From an uncultured Lachnospiraceae bacterium (lineage in GTDB: Bacteria > Bacillota > Clostridia > Lachnospirales > Lachnospiraceae): a stretch of DNA of 64,000 nucleotides. Position 1 is the stretch's first letter. Each line of letters opens with the position of its first letter. The translations under genes and the position numbers were made by a program. The notes beneath the pieces are model-generated. The model saw nothing but the letters and a program-made list of their open reading frames with translations, ran no database searches and had not been told where the DNA came from. Shown one piece after another: positions 1-8,284 of the stretch. The stretch covers positions 1 through 64,000 of the forward strand of contig CAJUJM010000011.1 of assembly GCA_910586755.1 (NCBI GenBank). The letters are read 5' to 3'.

Positions 1-78
1 GACGCTGCGCGTCACCTGCCAATTCGTCAGAACGTATTCCAGTTGTGAAACTTTCGTTTCACAAGCGTTCTTCCTCCC
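1..78 (-). repeat. Intra-operon hairpin repeat, copy A (truncated by window edge)
   Basis: The first 20 bases are the right half of hairpin H1 (GCGTCACCTGCC end). They are followed by a link containing TCGTCAGAACG and by hairpin H2, in which GTGAAAC and GTTTCAC pair around a 4-base loop at 44-61 and an outer GAACGT/GCGTTC stem closes with a T-G wobble. The same two-hairpin unit recurs at 19998-20178. It lies downstream of argJ, probably between argJ and the next arginine gene outside the window. Confidence 0.8.
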
Positions 79-85
79 TTTTAGC

Positions 86-126
86 GGTATCGGCACGCGA
101 CGCTGCGCGTCACCTGCCAGTTCTTG
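86..126 (-). repeat. Intra-operon hairpin repeat, copy B (H1 only)
   Basis: The hairpin at 92-118 runs GGCACGCGACGC, loop TGC, GCGTCACCTGCC. The inner stem GACGC/GCGTC replaces the GCCGC/GCGGC of the copy near 33.69 kb, a compensatory A-T for C-G change. The copy follows the argJ stop codon by a few bases in the direction of transcription. Confidence 0.8.
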
Positions 127-132
127 TAAATT

Positions 133-1356
133 TTATGAACGGTAATCTGCGTTGATTTTCACATAGTCAAAGGTCAAATCACAGCCCCATGCCGTAGCGC
201 TTTCTGTTCCCATTTTGATATCTGCCGTAGCGGTAACCTCCGGCTGGGAAAGGATCTCCCCGGCCTTTTCCTCGCTGTATGGAAGAGCCACTCCGTTTTC
301 AATAATCTTTAATTTCCCCGCTGCGCTCTCAAAGTACAGATCCACCTGTTCCGGATCAAACTGGGCTCCCGAATAGCCCATGGCGCACAGGATTCTTCCC
401 CAGTTGGCATCGTGGCCAAATATGGCGGCCTTCGTTAAAGACGAAGTAATAATGGACTTAGCCAAAGTTACTGCCTGCTCCTTGGACTCTGCGCCTATCA
501 CTTTTACCTCAAACAGGGCGGTACAGCCCTCTCCGTCTCCGGCCATCTTCTTTGCCAGGGTCTCATTGACGTAATTGAGGGCCCTGCAAAATTCCCGGTA
601 ATCCTCATTTTTTTCCGTAATCTCCGGATTTCCTGCCTGGCCATTGGCCAATAAAAGCACCGTATCATTGGTGGAAGTATCGCCGTCCACAGAAATCATA
701 TTGTAAGTATCCTTAATATCCTGGCTTAAGGCTTCCTGCAAAAGCTCTTTGGAAATCGCCGCGTCAGTGGTGACAAAGCTTAACATGGTGCACATGTTGG
801 GATGAATCATCCCGGATCCCTTACACATGCCGCCGATGGTTACGGTCTTTCCTCCCAGAATCATCTCCACAGCTGCTTCCTTTTTCTTCGTATCCGTGGT
901 CATAATGGCTTTCGCCGCCATGTCTGCGGCTTCCCTGGAGTGGGAAAGCTCCGGCGCCATAGCTTTAATTCCGGCTGCAATTCGGTCCATGGGAAGCTGC
1001 ATGCCGATAACCCCGGTGGATGCCACTAAAACACTGTCCTTTTCCACATTTAGGGCCTCCCCGGCTACCTGGGCAGTCTGAACGCAGTATTCCATGCCTT
1101 CCGCGCCGGTACAGGCGTTGGCAATACCGGCATTAATTACCACTGCCTGAGCTTTCGACCCGCTTGTCACCTGGCTTTTATCCCATTTTACCGGAGCTGC
1201 CTTCACAATATTAGTAGTAAAGGTTCCCGCCGATACACAGGGAGTCTCGCTGTAAATCAGGGCCATATCCTGCCGGTTTTTATACTTGATCCCGGCTGCC
1301 GTAGATGCTGCCTGAAAGCCTTTTGCCGCAGTTACGCCGCCATCAATAATTTTCAT
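133..1356 (-). CDS. argJ: Bifunctional glutamate N-acetyltransferase / amino-acid acetyltransferase ArgJ
   Basis: ArgJ moves the acetyl group from N-acetylornithine to glutamate and can also make N-acetylglutamate from acetyl-CoA, in the cytosol. The 407-aa length fits the family. The self-cleavage motif KGSGMIHPNMCTML is present near residues 179-192; Thr190 should become the new N-terminus and nucleophile after the chain splits into alpha and beta subunits. The residue before the cut is Cys189 where Ala is common. GGAGG lies 9 bases before the ATG. It is the third gene of argC, GNAT, argJ; argB and argD would be expected beyond position 1. Very sure of the family. Confidence 0.97.
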   Translation of the reverse strand: MKIIDGGVTAAKGFQAASTAAGIKYKNRQDMALIYSETPCVSAGTFTTNIVKAAPVKWDKSQVTSGSKAQAVVINAGIANACTGAEGMEYCVQTAQVAGEALNVEKDSVLVASTGVIGMQLPMDRIAAGIKAMAPELSHSREAADMAAKAIMTTDTKKKEAAVEMILGGKTVTIGGMCKGSGMIHPNMCTMLSFVTTDAAISKELLQEALSQDIKDTYNMISVDGDTSTNDTVLLLANGQAGNPEITEKNEDYREFCRALNYVNETLAKKMAGDGEGCTALFEVKVIGAESKEQAVTLAKSIITSSLTKAAIFGHDANWGRILCAMGYSGAQFDPEQVDLYFESAAGKLKIIENGVALPYSEEKAGEILSQPEVTATADIKMGTESATAWGCDLTFDYVKINADYRS

Positions 1357-1371
1357 AATCCTTGTCCTCCG

Positions 1372-1836
1372 TTATCCGACGAATTTGGTAATGTTTTCCT
1401 CATTCAGTACAAAATCGTAAAAATTTACATCCTCTCTTTCCTTCCAGCCCACTCCCTGCCAGAAAGCGTTTCCCACCTGGTTGGACTTAAACGCGATAAG
1501 GCTTACCTTGTTGATGCCTTCTTCTTTTAATGCATACATGCACCGCTTTGCCATTTCATGGCCAATGCCGTGCTTGCGGTAACTTTTCTCCACACACACA
1601 TGGTAAAAATATCCGGTTCTCCCATCATGGCCGCAGAGAATATTTCCCACAATACGTCCATTTTGAATGGCCACCACGCTGGTGGCAGGGTTTCGCTTTA
1701 AAAACCGCTCCACCCCTTCCCGGGAATCATCCAGGGAGCGGATGCCAAAGCCCTTTATGGTCTGCCACAGGCGGTACACCTGGTCATAGTCCTCCATCTC
1801 CATGGCACGGTAAATGATTTTCATCGTTCCTGACAT
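1372..1836 (-). CDS. GNAT-family N-acetyltransferase
   Basis: This is a 154-aa single-domain GCN5-related acetyltransferase. The acetyl-CoA loop resembles the family pattern at HVCVEKSYRKHGIGHEMAKR (about residues 79-98), preceded by the strand GNILCG. It sits between argC and argJ in the same direction with 15 bases to argJ, so it is probably co-transcribed. Its substrate cannot be told from the sequence. A role as an N-acetylglutamate synthase-like enzyme feeding the arginine pathway is a guess from position only. The start may instead be Met5 (1824). Confidence 0.85.
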   Translation of the reverse strand: MSGTMKIIYRAMEMEDYDQVYRLWQTIKGFGIRSLDDSREGVERFLKRNPATSVVAIQNGRIVGNILCGHDGRTGYFYHVCVEKSYRKHGIGHEMAKRCMYALKEEGINKVSLIAFKSNQVGNAFWQGVGWKEREDVNFYDFVLNEENITKFVG

Positions 1837-1889
1837 AATTTGTAAAATCCTTTCTGTCCTTCCGCCTGGAACTGGCGCCCCATGGCATA

Positions 1890-2930
1890 TCAGGGGAACA
1901 TGGGGATCTGTTTTAAGCCGGTATTTTCCGGAAGTCCAAACATCAAATTCATATTCTGGATGGCCTGACCAGCCGCGCCTTTTACCACATTGTCAATGGC
2001 CCCCATCATGATGATGCGGTTGGTCCTGGGGTCGATTTTAAAGTTCACATCTGCAAAATTGCTTCCCTCTACAAAGCGGGTCTGAGGAACCATGTCTTTT
2101 TCCAATACCCGGACAAAATATTCCTTTCCATAATATTTGTCATATACGTCCTTTACCTCCTGATAAGAAACCTCTCTCAGTAAAGAAGCATAAGCTGTCA
2201 CCAAAATCCCCCGGTTCATAGGAACCAGGTGAGGAGTAAAACTGATGGTCACCGGTTTTCCCGCCGCGTAAGACAGCTGCTCTTCAATCTCCGGCGTGTG
2301 GCGGTGACTGGCCACGCCATAGGCTTTGATATTTTCATTTACCTCACAGTACAGATTATCCACCTTGGCCCCTCTTCCTGCCCCGGAGGTTCCGGATTTG
2401 GCGTCAATAATAATGGTAGAAGGGTCAATAAGCCCTTCCTTTACCAGAGGGTAAATGCTTAAAAAGGAACAGGTGGGATAGCAGCCCGGATTGGCAATGA
2501 GTCTGGCAGTTCTTACCTTCTCCCGGTTAATCTCCGGAAGTCCGTACACTGCTTCCCCGATAAAACGGGGACTGGCGTGACTGATCTGATACCACTCTTC
2601 ATATACCGATACATCCTTAATTCGGAAGTCCGCGCTTAAGTCAATCACTTTTACTTTAGACAAAATCTCTTCATTTATCAGAGAAGCGCACAACCCCTGG
2701 GGAGTCGCCATAAAAATCACATCCACCAGGTTTGCCAGTTTTGCTATATCATCGGCTTTACAGACATCGTCTACGATTTGAAACATGTTCTGGTAAATGG
2801 AAGCATACTTTTTGTCAATATAGCTTTTAGAACCATACCATTTTATCTCTACGTCCTCCCGCTGTAAAAGCAGTCTGGCCAGCTCGCCGCCTGCATAGCC
2901 GGTGGAACCAATAATTCCAGCTTTTATCAT
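1890..2930 (-). CDS. argC: N-acetyl-gamma-glutamyl-phosphate reductase ArgC
   Basis: ArgC reduces N-acetylglutamyl phosphate to the semialdehyde with NADPH, the third step of arginine synthesis. The protein begins with the nucleotide-binding strand IKAGIIGSTGYAGGEL and carries the active-site motif ANPGCYPT with the catalytic cysteine. The frame is open for 20 more codons upstream, but GGAGG at 2938-2942 sits 7 bases from the ATG at 2930 (4 from the ATG at 2933), so the short start is chosen, giving 346 aa as usual for the family. It leads the argC-GNAT-argJ operon and is transcribed away from argG. Confidence 0.97.
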   Translation of the reverse strand: MIKAGIIGSTGYAGGELARLLLQREDVEIKWYGSKSYIDKKYASIYQNMFQIVDDVCKADDIAKLANLVDVIFMATPQGLCASLINEEILSKVKVIDLSADFRIKDVSVYEEWYQISHASPRFIGEAVYGLPEINREKVRTARLIANPGCYPTCSFLSIYPLVKEGLIDPSTIIIDAKSGTSGAGRGAKVDNLYCEVNENIKAYGVASHRHTPEIEEQLSYAAGKPVTISFTPHLVPMNRGILVTAYASLLREVSYQEVKDVYDKYYGKEYFVRVLEKDMVPQTRFVEGSNFADVNFKIDPRTNRIIMMGAIDNVVKGAAGQAIQNMNLMFGLPENTGLKQIPMFP

Positions 2931-3004
2931 CATTTTTCCTCCAAATTGTTTTCCTGTCTGCCTTTCTTTTTCAAGGGCATGGCAGCTCATGATAGATTCT
3001 CATA

Positions 3005-3035
3005 ATTATACACTCTTATTGAATATTATGCAAGC
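3005..3035 (-). promoter_or_regulatory. argC promoter with overlapping ARG box
   Basis: On the minus strand, TTGCAT (3033-3028), a 17-base spacer and TATAAT (3010-3005) form a SigA-type promoter. The -35 lies in CTTGCATAATATTCAA, close to the reverse complement of the Bacillus AhrC/ArgR box (CATGAATAAAAATKCAAKT) but one base shorter in the middle. Arginine repression is inferred. Confidence 0.7.
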
Positions 3036-3145
3036 TGTTTTTTCCTCCCGCTCCCCTTTTTTCTGCTGTTTTTTGTGCTTATATCCTGCTATTTTTTGTG
3101 TAATTTTACTATTTTAATGGTTCTCTCTGGTTTTTCGTATTTTGT

Positions 3146-3176
3146 GCTTGCATTTTTTTTCATACTGTTGTATATT
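3146..3176 (+). promoter_or_regulatory. argG promoter with overlapping ARG box
   Basis: TTGCAT (3148-3153), 17 bases, then TATATT (3171-3176) form the promoter. The box at 3146-3164 matches the reverse-complement AhrC/ArgR consensus at 16 of 19 positions by eye. The layout mirrors that of argC, so both promoters should be shut by an arginine repressor that is not encoded in this window. Confidence 0.78.
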
Positions 3177-3225
3177 TATAACCGTCATCCCTATGACAGT
3201 TCACATTCAGGAGGAGTTTCATTTT

Positions 3226-4452
3226 ATGAAAGAGAAAGTAGTTTTAGCATATTCCGGCGGTTTGGACACTACCGCAATTATTCCGTGGTTAAAGGAAAAT
3301 TTTGGTTATGAGGTTATTTGCTGCTGTATCGACTGCGGTCAGGGCGAAGAGCTGGACGGCCTGGACGAGAGGGCAAAGATGTCCGGCGCTTCCAAGTTAT
3401 ACATCGAAAACATTATTGATGATTTCTGCGACAATTATATCATGCCCTGTGTAAAAGCGGGAGCTGTTTATGAAAATAAGTATTTGCTGGGCACCTCCAT
3501 GGCCCGCCCGGCTATTGCCAAAAAGCTGGTGGAAATTGCCCGCAAGGAGGGGGCGGTTGCTATCTGCCACGGCGCTACCGGCAAAGGTAATGACCAGATC
3601 CGTTTTGAGCTGGGCATCAAGGCTCTGGCTCCTGACATCAAGATTATCGCTCCCTGGCGTATGACGGATGTATGGACCATGCAGTCCCGGGAGGATGAGA
3701 TCGAATACTGCAAGGCCCACGGCATCCACCTGCCTTTCTCCGCCGATTCCAGTTACAGCCGCGACCGGAATTTATGGCACATCAGTCACGAAGGCCTGGA
3801 GCTTGAGGATCCGGCAAATGAGCCCAACTACAAGCATCTGTTGGTATTAGGCGTCACCCCGGAAGAAGCTCCGGATCAGGGCGAGTACGTAACCATGACC
3901 TTTGAAAAGGGAATCCCCACCAGTGTAAACGGGGAGAAAATGAAGGTTTCGGAGGTAATTGCCAAGTTAAATGAATTAGGCGGCAAACACGGCATCGGGA
4001 TTGTAGATATTGTAGAAAACCGCGTGGTAGGAATGAAGTCCCGGGGCGTTTATGAGACTCCCGGCGGAACCATCCTTATGGAAGCCCACCAGCAGCTGGA
4101 AGAGCTGATTTTGGACCGGGCCACCATGGAAGTAAAAAAAGATATGGCAAACAAATTTGCCCAGATTGTATATGAAGGCAAGTGGTACACTCCTCTGCGG
4201 GAGGCCATTCAGGCATTTATTGAGTCCACCCAGCAGTATGTAACCGGTGAAGTGAAGTTTAAGCTTTACAAGGGCAACATCACCAAAGCCGGAACCACCT
4301 CCCCCTACTCCTTATACAGTGAGTCCCTGGCATCCTTTACCACCGGCGATCTCTATGACCATCACGACGCCGACGGCTTTATCACTCTGTTTGGCCTGCC
4401 TTTGAAAGTTCGGGCCATGAAGCTGGCGGAAGTGAAAAATAATCAGAAGTAG
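3226..4452 (+). CDS. argG: Argininosuccinate synthase ArgG
   Basis: ArgG joins citrulline and aspartate with ATP to make argininosuccinate. The N-type ATP pyrophosphatase loop AYSGGLDTTA lies at about residues 8-17, and GATGKGNDQIRFE and SYSRDRNLWH are typical family blocks. The frame stays open for 28 codons upstream, but AGGAGGAG at 3209-3216 places the start at the ATG at 3226, giving 408 aa. It is divergent from argC and has its own promoter. Its partner argH is far away at 55.4-56.8 kb. Confidence 0.97.
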   Translation: MKEKVVLAYSGGLDTTAIIPWLKENFGYEVICCCIDCGQGEELDGLDERAKMSGASKLYIENIIDDFCDNYIMPCVKAGAVYENKYLLGTSMARPAIAKKLVEIARKEGAVAICHGATGKGNDQIRFELGIKALAPDIKIIAPWRMTDVWTMQSREDEIEYCKAHGIHLPFSADSSYSRDRNLWHISHEGLELEDPANEPNYKHLLVLGVTPEEAPDQGEYVTMTFEKGIPTSVNGEKMKVSEVIAKLNELGGKHGIGIVDIVENRVVGMKSRGVYETPGGTILMEAHQQLEELILDRATMEVKKDMANKFAQIVYEGKWYTPLREAIQAFIESTQQYVTGEVKFKLYKGNITKAGTTSPYSLYSESLASFTTGDLYDHHDADGFITLFGLPLKVRAMKLAEVKNNQK

Positions 4453-4471
4453 GATTTCGTCTCTGCTGTAA

Positions 4472-4494
4472 TGTAACAGTTCAGACGGGTGTCT
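4472..4494 (+). repeat. TGTAACAGTT-type border motif, copy 1
   Basis: TGTAACAGTTCAGACGGG and the bases after it begin 19 bases after the argG stop codon. Nearly the same 23 bases occur at 61336-61358 on the other strand, and shorter matches occur at 10222, 17720, 28473 and 62704. Its function is not known. Confidence 0.6.
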
Positions 4495-4520
4495 CTAATC
4501 ATTAAAAATTTATAAATCCA

Positions 4521-4560
4521 TTGAAATCACCTCTGTTATTCTGCTATAATAGAGGTGATT
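4521..4560 (+). promoter_or_regulatory. Promoter of the BI-1 gene inside a long palindrome
   Basis: TTGAAA (4521-4526), 18 bases and TATAAT (4545-4550) form a promoter. Bases 4525-4539 and 4546-4560 are inverted repeats pairing over 15 positions with one G-T wobble around a 6-base centre, so the palindrome covers the end of the -35, the spacer and the -10. No T-run follows, which argues for an operator rather than a terminator. Confidence 0.65.
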
Positions 4561-4631
4561 GTTATTATGAATGTTCCGGCAAAGCACGCCTTATGGCCGG
4601 TTTTGCCGGACTATCTAAAGGGGGATTTTTT

Positions 4632-5345
4632 ATGGAATCTATGAACTTAAACGGCCAACCTTATTCCGCCAGTCTCAATCCCACTGAATCTGTGGGACGC
4701 TACACGGCAAAGACCTTTGCCTGGATGTTTGCAGGACTGATGTTTACCTTCATCATCGCGCTGACCGGCTATGTCACAGGAGCAGTTCTCTATGTATTTT
4801 CTGTTCCCTACCTGTATTTGGCGCTGGGTATTGCGGAGCTCCTTGTGGTAATCGTTTTATCCGCCCGGATTCAGAAGATGTCTGTGGGAACAGCCAGAGC
4901 TCTGTTTTTTACCTATGCGGCATTAAACGGCGTGGTATTCTCCGCGTACTTCCTGATTTATTTAACCACGGATCTGATTCTGGTATTTGGCGCTACCTCC
5001 CTGTTCTTTGGAATTATGGCGCTGATAGGTTACTGTACCAAGGCGGATTTCAGTAAGCTTCACAGCTTTTTGATTGGCGGTCTGGTTTTCCTGATGATTT
5101 TCTGGATTGCCGCCATGTTTATCAATTTAAGCCAGTTTACCACCATCGCCTGCACTATCGGTGTATTTCTCTTCCTGGTGCTTACTGCCTATGATACTCA
5201 GAAAATCCGCGCTTACCATGCATACTACTCCCAGGATTCTGAGATGCTGGCAAAAGCTTCCATCTTCAGCGCTCTCCAGCTTTACTTAGACTTTATCAAT
5301 CTGTTCTTGTATTTGCTGAGACTGCTGGGCAGAAACAGAAAGTAA
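4632..5345 (+). CDS. Bax inhibitor-1 / YccA family integral membrane protein
   Basis: The 237-aa protein has about seven hydrophobic segments after a short polar N-terminus and ends in a charged tail, the layout of the BI-1/YccA family. The stretch TAYDTQKIR near residue 195 is a typical late block with an acidic residue. Bacterial members have been linked to calcium/proton leak and to FtsH control; its own role is unknown. AAAGGGGG at about 4618-4625 supports the ATG at 4632 over an open frame reaching back to 4521. It has its own promoter and ends at a strong terminator, so it is probably monocistronic. Confidence 0.9.
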   Translation: MESMNLNGQPYSASLNPTESVGRYTAKTFAWMFAGLMFTFIIALTGYVTGAVLYVFSVPYLYLALGIAELLVVIVLSARIQKMSVGTARALFFTYAALNGVVFSAYFLIYLTTDLILVFGATSLFFGIMALIGYCTKADFSKLHSFLIGGLVFLMIFWIAAMFINLSQFTTIACTIGVFLFLVLTAYDTQKIRAYHAYYSQDSEMLAKASIFSALQLYLDFINLFLYLLRLLGRNRK

Positions 5346-5346
5346 T

Positions 5347-5388
5347 AAAAAGCGGCCCGCCGCAGTGCAATCCACGGGCCGCTTTTTT
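5347..5388. terminator. Bidirectional intrinsic terminator
   Basis: AAAAAGCGGCCCG and CGGGCCGCTTTTTT pair perfectly around a 15-base loop. It serves the BI-1 gene on the plus strand and the ABC permease gene converging from the minus strand. Confidence 0.92.
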
Positions 5389-5408
5389 AATCCATTTTAT
5401 TATACCTT

Positions 5409-7598
5409 TTACATCATCGAATCATCCTTAAGAACCTCTGTCAAATTGATTCTGCCTACACTTTTCCATGCAAAATAATAGGCCAGCGCCACGGCTCCGA
5501 AAATAGCTAATATGAAAACAGTGATTGAAAAAAACGGCGCTTCTGCAAGAAATTCTCCTGCTGCAAGATAGCTGATTTTCAGCATATATCCCACTGCTAT
5601 GACAGCCAGCGGAAAAGCCCACAAAATCGGACGGATGGCCAGGACCAGCGCCTCAATGCAGAACATTTTCCGGATTTCCTCCGGAGTCATTCCCACTGAC
5701 AGATACCTGGCAAATTCTCTTTTTCTCTGCCCCGCAAATCCCAATGTATTGGAAAACACATTCCCTGCGCCGATAATTCCAAGGAGGACGCAGAAGCTTC
5801 CCAAAACCACCTTCATCCCCTGGATTTGTTTGTTATTTGTTTCATAATCCTGAATACGATTTTCATATTCTACGGTATATTCGGAGCCAATCCGCTCATG
5901 AATCTCATTCTGTATTGTATTTAGTTCCTCCAATGCCGCATTTTTTTTGCCAAGGATACGAATACTGGTATCCTTTTCCATTCCTCCTATCTGTTCTTTT
6001 AGTTCTTTCCATAAGGACACCGGAATAAAATGGACCAGCTCATAGTAGTCAAGGGTTGCATACTCTTCTCTTAAAACCGGCGCTTCTCCTGTATAAGCCA
6101 GGACCGGAATCTCTGCCGTGTTTTCATTGCCAGTCTCCATGACAGCGCTTGAAATATTCTCTCCTTTCAGATAAGGCACAAACTTTGGATGCCTGAAATC
6201 AGGATTTGTCACATCACGAATCTGGTTTCTTATTACCGCCCCGTCAAGCTGCGGCTGGATGCCAATCTGTCTGCAATAATCCGAAAAACTGACATCGTCC
6301 AGTATGATAATAGGGGCGTTTACCAGCCATCCTTCTTGAATCCTGGCGGCATCATGAGCAGGAGCGTGAGAAAATCCTCCAAAGGCCTTCATTTCTTCGC
6401 TTATTTCTTCCTCTGTGATCTTCCTTTTTGCTGTTGCCTTTTGATATACCACAGCGCTTTCCACCCCGGGCAGTTCCTGAATCTCTTTTGTCTTTTCAAA
6501 TCCATCTATATCCGTGTCCTTAAGAGTAACCATAATATCCCAGGCATCCTGATATTTCTCAAAATAGGTTTCTCTTGTGCTGATTCCGGAAATGGTAAAA
6601 AAGCACTGCATAACTGTAAATGCCAAAAATGAAAATATAAGGGCAAGGGATGCGGTCCGTAAGGACCTGGACTGGGCTTTTAATGCGTTTGCAGCCAGTT
6701 CTCCTTCCACTCCAAATAAAAGGGCGGAAATACCGGATTTTTTCTTACGCTTTAACTCCAGTTCTCCTGTATTTTTAATTGCTTCCAAAGGAGTGAGCCT
6801 GCTTAATTTTCTGGCCGGAAGCCACACGGAAATCCAAATGGTTATCACCGTTATCAACAGCGCCGGCGCCAGAACCAGAGGATGGTAACCGGGAATGGCT
6901 TTATGCCGGCCCGGAATCTGATTTTCCAACAGAATATTGGATAAACCTACCAATCCCATACTTCCTCCAATGCCAAGGAGATTCCCGGCCAATATTGGCA
7001 CGGTGCAAAGAACCGCTGCTTCCTGAAAAAGACAGATCCGGATTTGCCCCGGCGTGGCTCCGATGCTGGAGAAAATGCCAAACTGGCGAATTCTTTCGTT
7101 CATAGATACTGCGAAGGAATTGTGTATGATGATAATCAGCGAGAGCGATGCCAACGCTGTTATCAAGAGAAACATAGGAAATATCAGCCTTGGCGCGGCA
7201 TCTTCTCCTCCTCGGATCAAATACATTGACAGAAGCTGATAGTGATACTCAACCTTTTCCGGCAAAATCCCGGCCAGCCTGGCAATACGGGGCGTATCAG
7301 AAAGGACATCCCTGTAATGGTCAAAATAAATATCTGTTCCCGTATCATTTATTACTATATTTTTTACAGTGGCAAAATTTTTTATAGCTTCTATCTGTTC
7401 ATCATTAAGCTCTCCTGTCATCCTGCTCTGCCAGCCGCCTTCCTCCAGTTTAATCCTCTCTACCTCATACTTCCATGCATTATAGAATAATCCGCACAGT
7501 AATGATAAAAGCAGCGCTGAAATAAATGCAGGCAGCCTGACGGATAAACTGGCTGAACGGTTATTCTTAATAAAATCAGCTGAATAATCTTTCCACAT
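5409..7598 (-). CDS. ABC transporter permease, FtsX/MacB type
   Basis: This 729-aa membrane protein has one TM segment near residues 22-42. A first FtsX core follows (TMs about 140-165, 195-215 and 245-265, ending in SRLTPLEAIKN), then a TM near 310, a long extracytoplasmic region (about 335-585) and a second FtsX core (about 590-725). The duplicated FtsX layout is that of single-subunit permeases paired with LolD/MacB-like ATPases, often used against antimicrobial peptides or for lipid and peptide handling. It is last in an operon of regulator, kinase, ATPase and permease, 5 bases after the ATPase. The substrate is not visible; peptide-antibiotic sensing or export is inferred from context. 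Confidence 0.9.
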   Translation of the reverse strand: MWKDYSADFIKNNRSASLSVRLPAFISALLLSLLCGLFYNAWKYEVERIKLEEGGWQSRMTGELNDEQIEAIKNFATVKNIVINDTGTDIYFDHYRDVLSDTPRIARLAGILPEKVEYHYQLLSMYLIRGGEDAAPRLIFPMFLLITALASLSLIIIIHNSFAVSMNERIRQFGIFSSIGATPGQIRICLFQEAAVLCTVPILAGNLLGIGGSMGLVGLSNILLENQIPGRHKAIPGYHPLVLAPALLITVITIWISVWLPARKLSRLTPLEAIKNTGELELKRKKKSGISALLFGVEGELAANALKAQSRSLRTASLALIFSFLAFTVMQCFFTISGISTRETYFEKYQDAWDIMVTLKDTDIDGFEKTKEIQELPGVESAVVYQKATAKRKITEEEISEEMKAFGGFSHAPAHDAARIQEGWLVNAPIIILDDVSFSDYCRQIGIQPQLDGAVIRNQIRDVTNPDFRHPKFVPYLKGENISSAVMETGNENTAEIPVLAYTGEAPVLREEYATLDYYELVHFIPVSLWKELKEQIGGMEKDTSIRILGKKNAALEELNTIQNEIHERIGSEYTVEYENRIQDYETNNKQIQGMKVVLGSFCVLLGIIGAGNVFSNTLGFAGQRKREFARYLSVGMTPEEIRKMFCIEALVLAIRPILWAFPLAVIAVGYMLKISYLAAGEFLAEAPFFSITVFILAIFGAVALAYYFAWKSVGRINLTEVLKDDSMM

Positions 7599-7603
7599 AT
7601 CCG

Positions 7604-8284
7604 TTACCTCCGCCTTTCGTCACGGATGATCCGCCCATCTTCTATAGTAATAATACGCTCTGCTTCCAAAGCTACCTTTTCATCATGGGTAATAAGTAAA
7701 ACCGTCTGTTCCAGGCTGCGGTTGGAGAGCTTTAACATATCAATAATCTCTTTTGAATTTTTCTGATCCAGGTTTCCGGTAGGTTCGTCTGCCAGAAACA
7801 GCGCCGGACGGTAAATCAAAGAACGGGCAATGGCCGCCCTTTGCTGCTGTCCGCCTGATAATTGGCCGGGCAAGGCCTCAAGCTTATCAGAAATGCCAAG
7901 GGAAGTGACAATTTTTTCAAAATAGTCTTTATTGGGCTTTCTTTTATCAAGGGCAAGGGGTAAAAGGATGTTTTTTTTCACCGTAAGCGTGGGAATCAGG
8001 TTATAAAACTGGTACACCAGTCCCACCTTTCTGCGCCGGAAAATTGCTGCCTGTGTCGGGTTCAATTTGGAAAGATCCGTCCCATCTACAATGACCGTTC
8101 CACTTGTAGGCTTGTCTACGCTGCCAAGAATGTGCAGCAGGGTTGATTTTCCGGAACCGGACGCCCCGACAACCGCCACAAATTCCCCCTTGCTGACTGA
8201 CAAATCCACTCCGTTAAGGGCCGCTACCTGATTACTGCCGGCCCCATATACCTTCTTAACTTCCTCACACTTTAAGATTTCCAT
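7604..8284 (-). CDS. ABC transporter ATP-binding protein, LolD/MacB type
   Basis: The 226-aa cytosolic ATPase has Walker A GASGSGKST (about residues 40-48), signature LSGGQQQR, Walker B ALFLADEPTG and the switch histidine in LLITHD. It drives the FtsX-type permease encoded directly downstream. Its start overlaps the end of the histidine kinase gene by 20 bases, so translation is probably coupled. Confidence 0.94.
   Translation of the reverse strand: MEILKCEEVKKVYGAGSNQVAALNGVDLSVSKGEFVAVVGASGSGKSTLLHILGSVDKPTSGTVIVDGTDLSKLNPTQAAIFRRRKVGLVYQFYNLIPTLTVKKNILLPLALDKRKPNKDYFEKIVTSLGISDKLEALPGQLSGGQQQRAAIARSLIYRPALFLADEPTGNLDQKNSKEIIDMLKLSNRSLEQTVLLITHDEKVALEAERIITIEDGRIIRDERRR

Noticed and set aside
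4525..4560. Palindrome as an argG terminator
   Set aside because: No T-run follows either arm and a consensus promoter lies within it, so an operator is more likely, though termination is not fully excluded.
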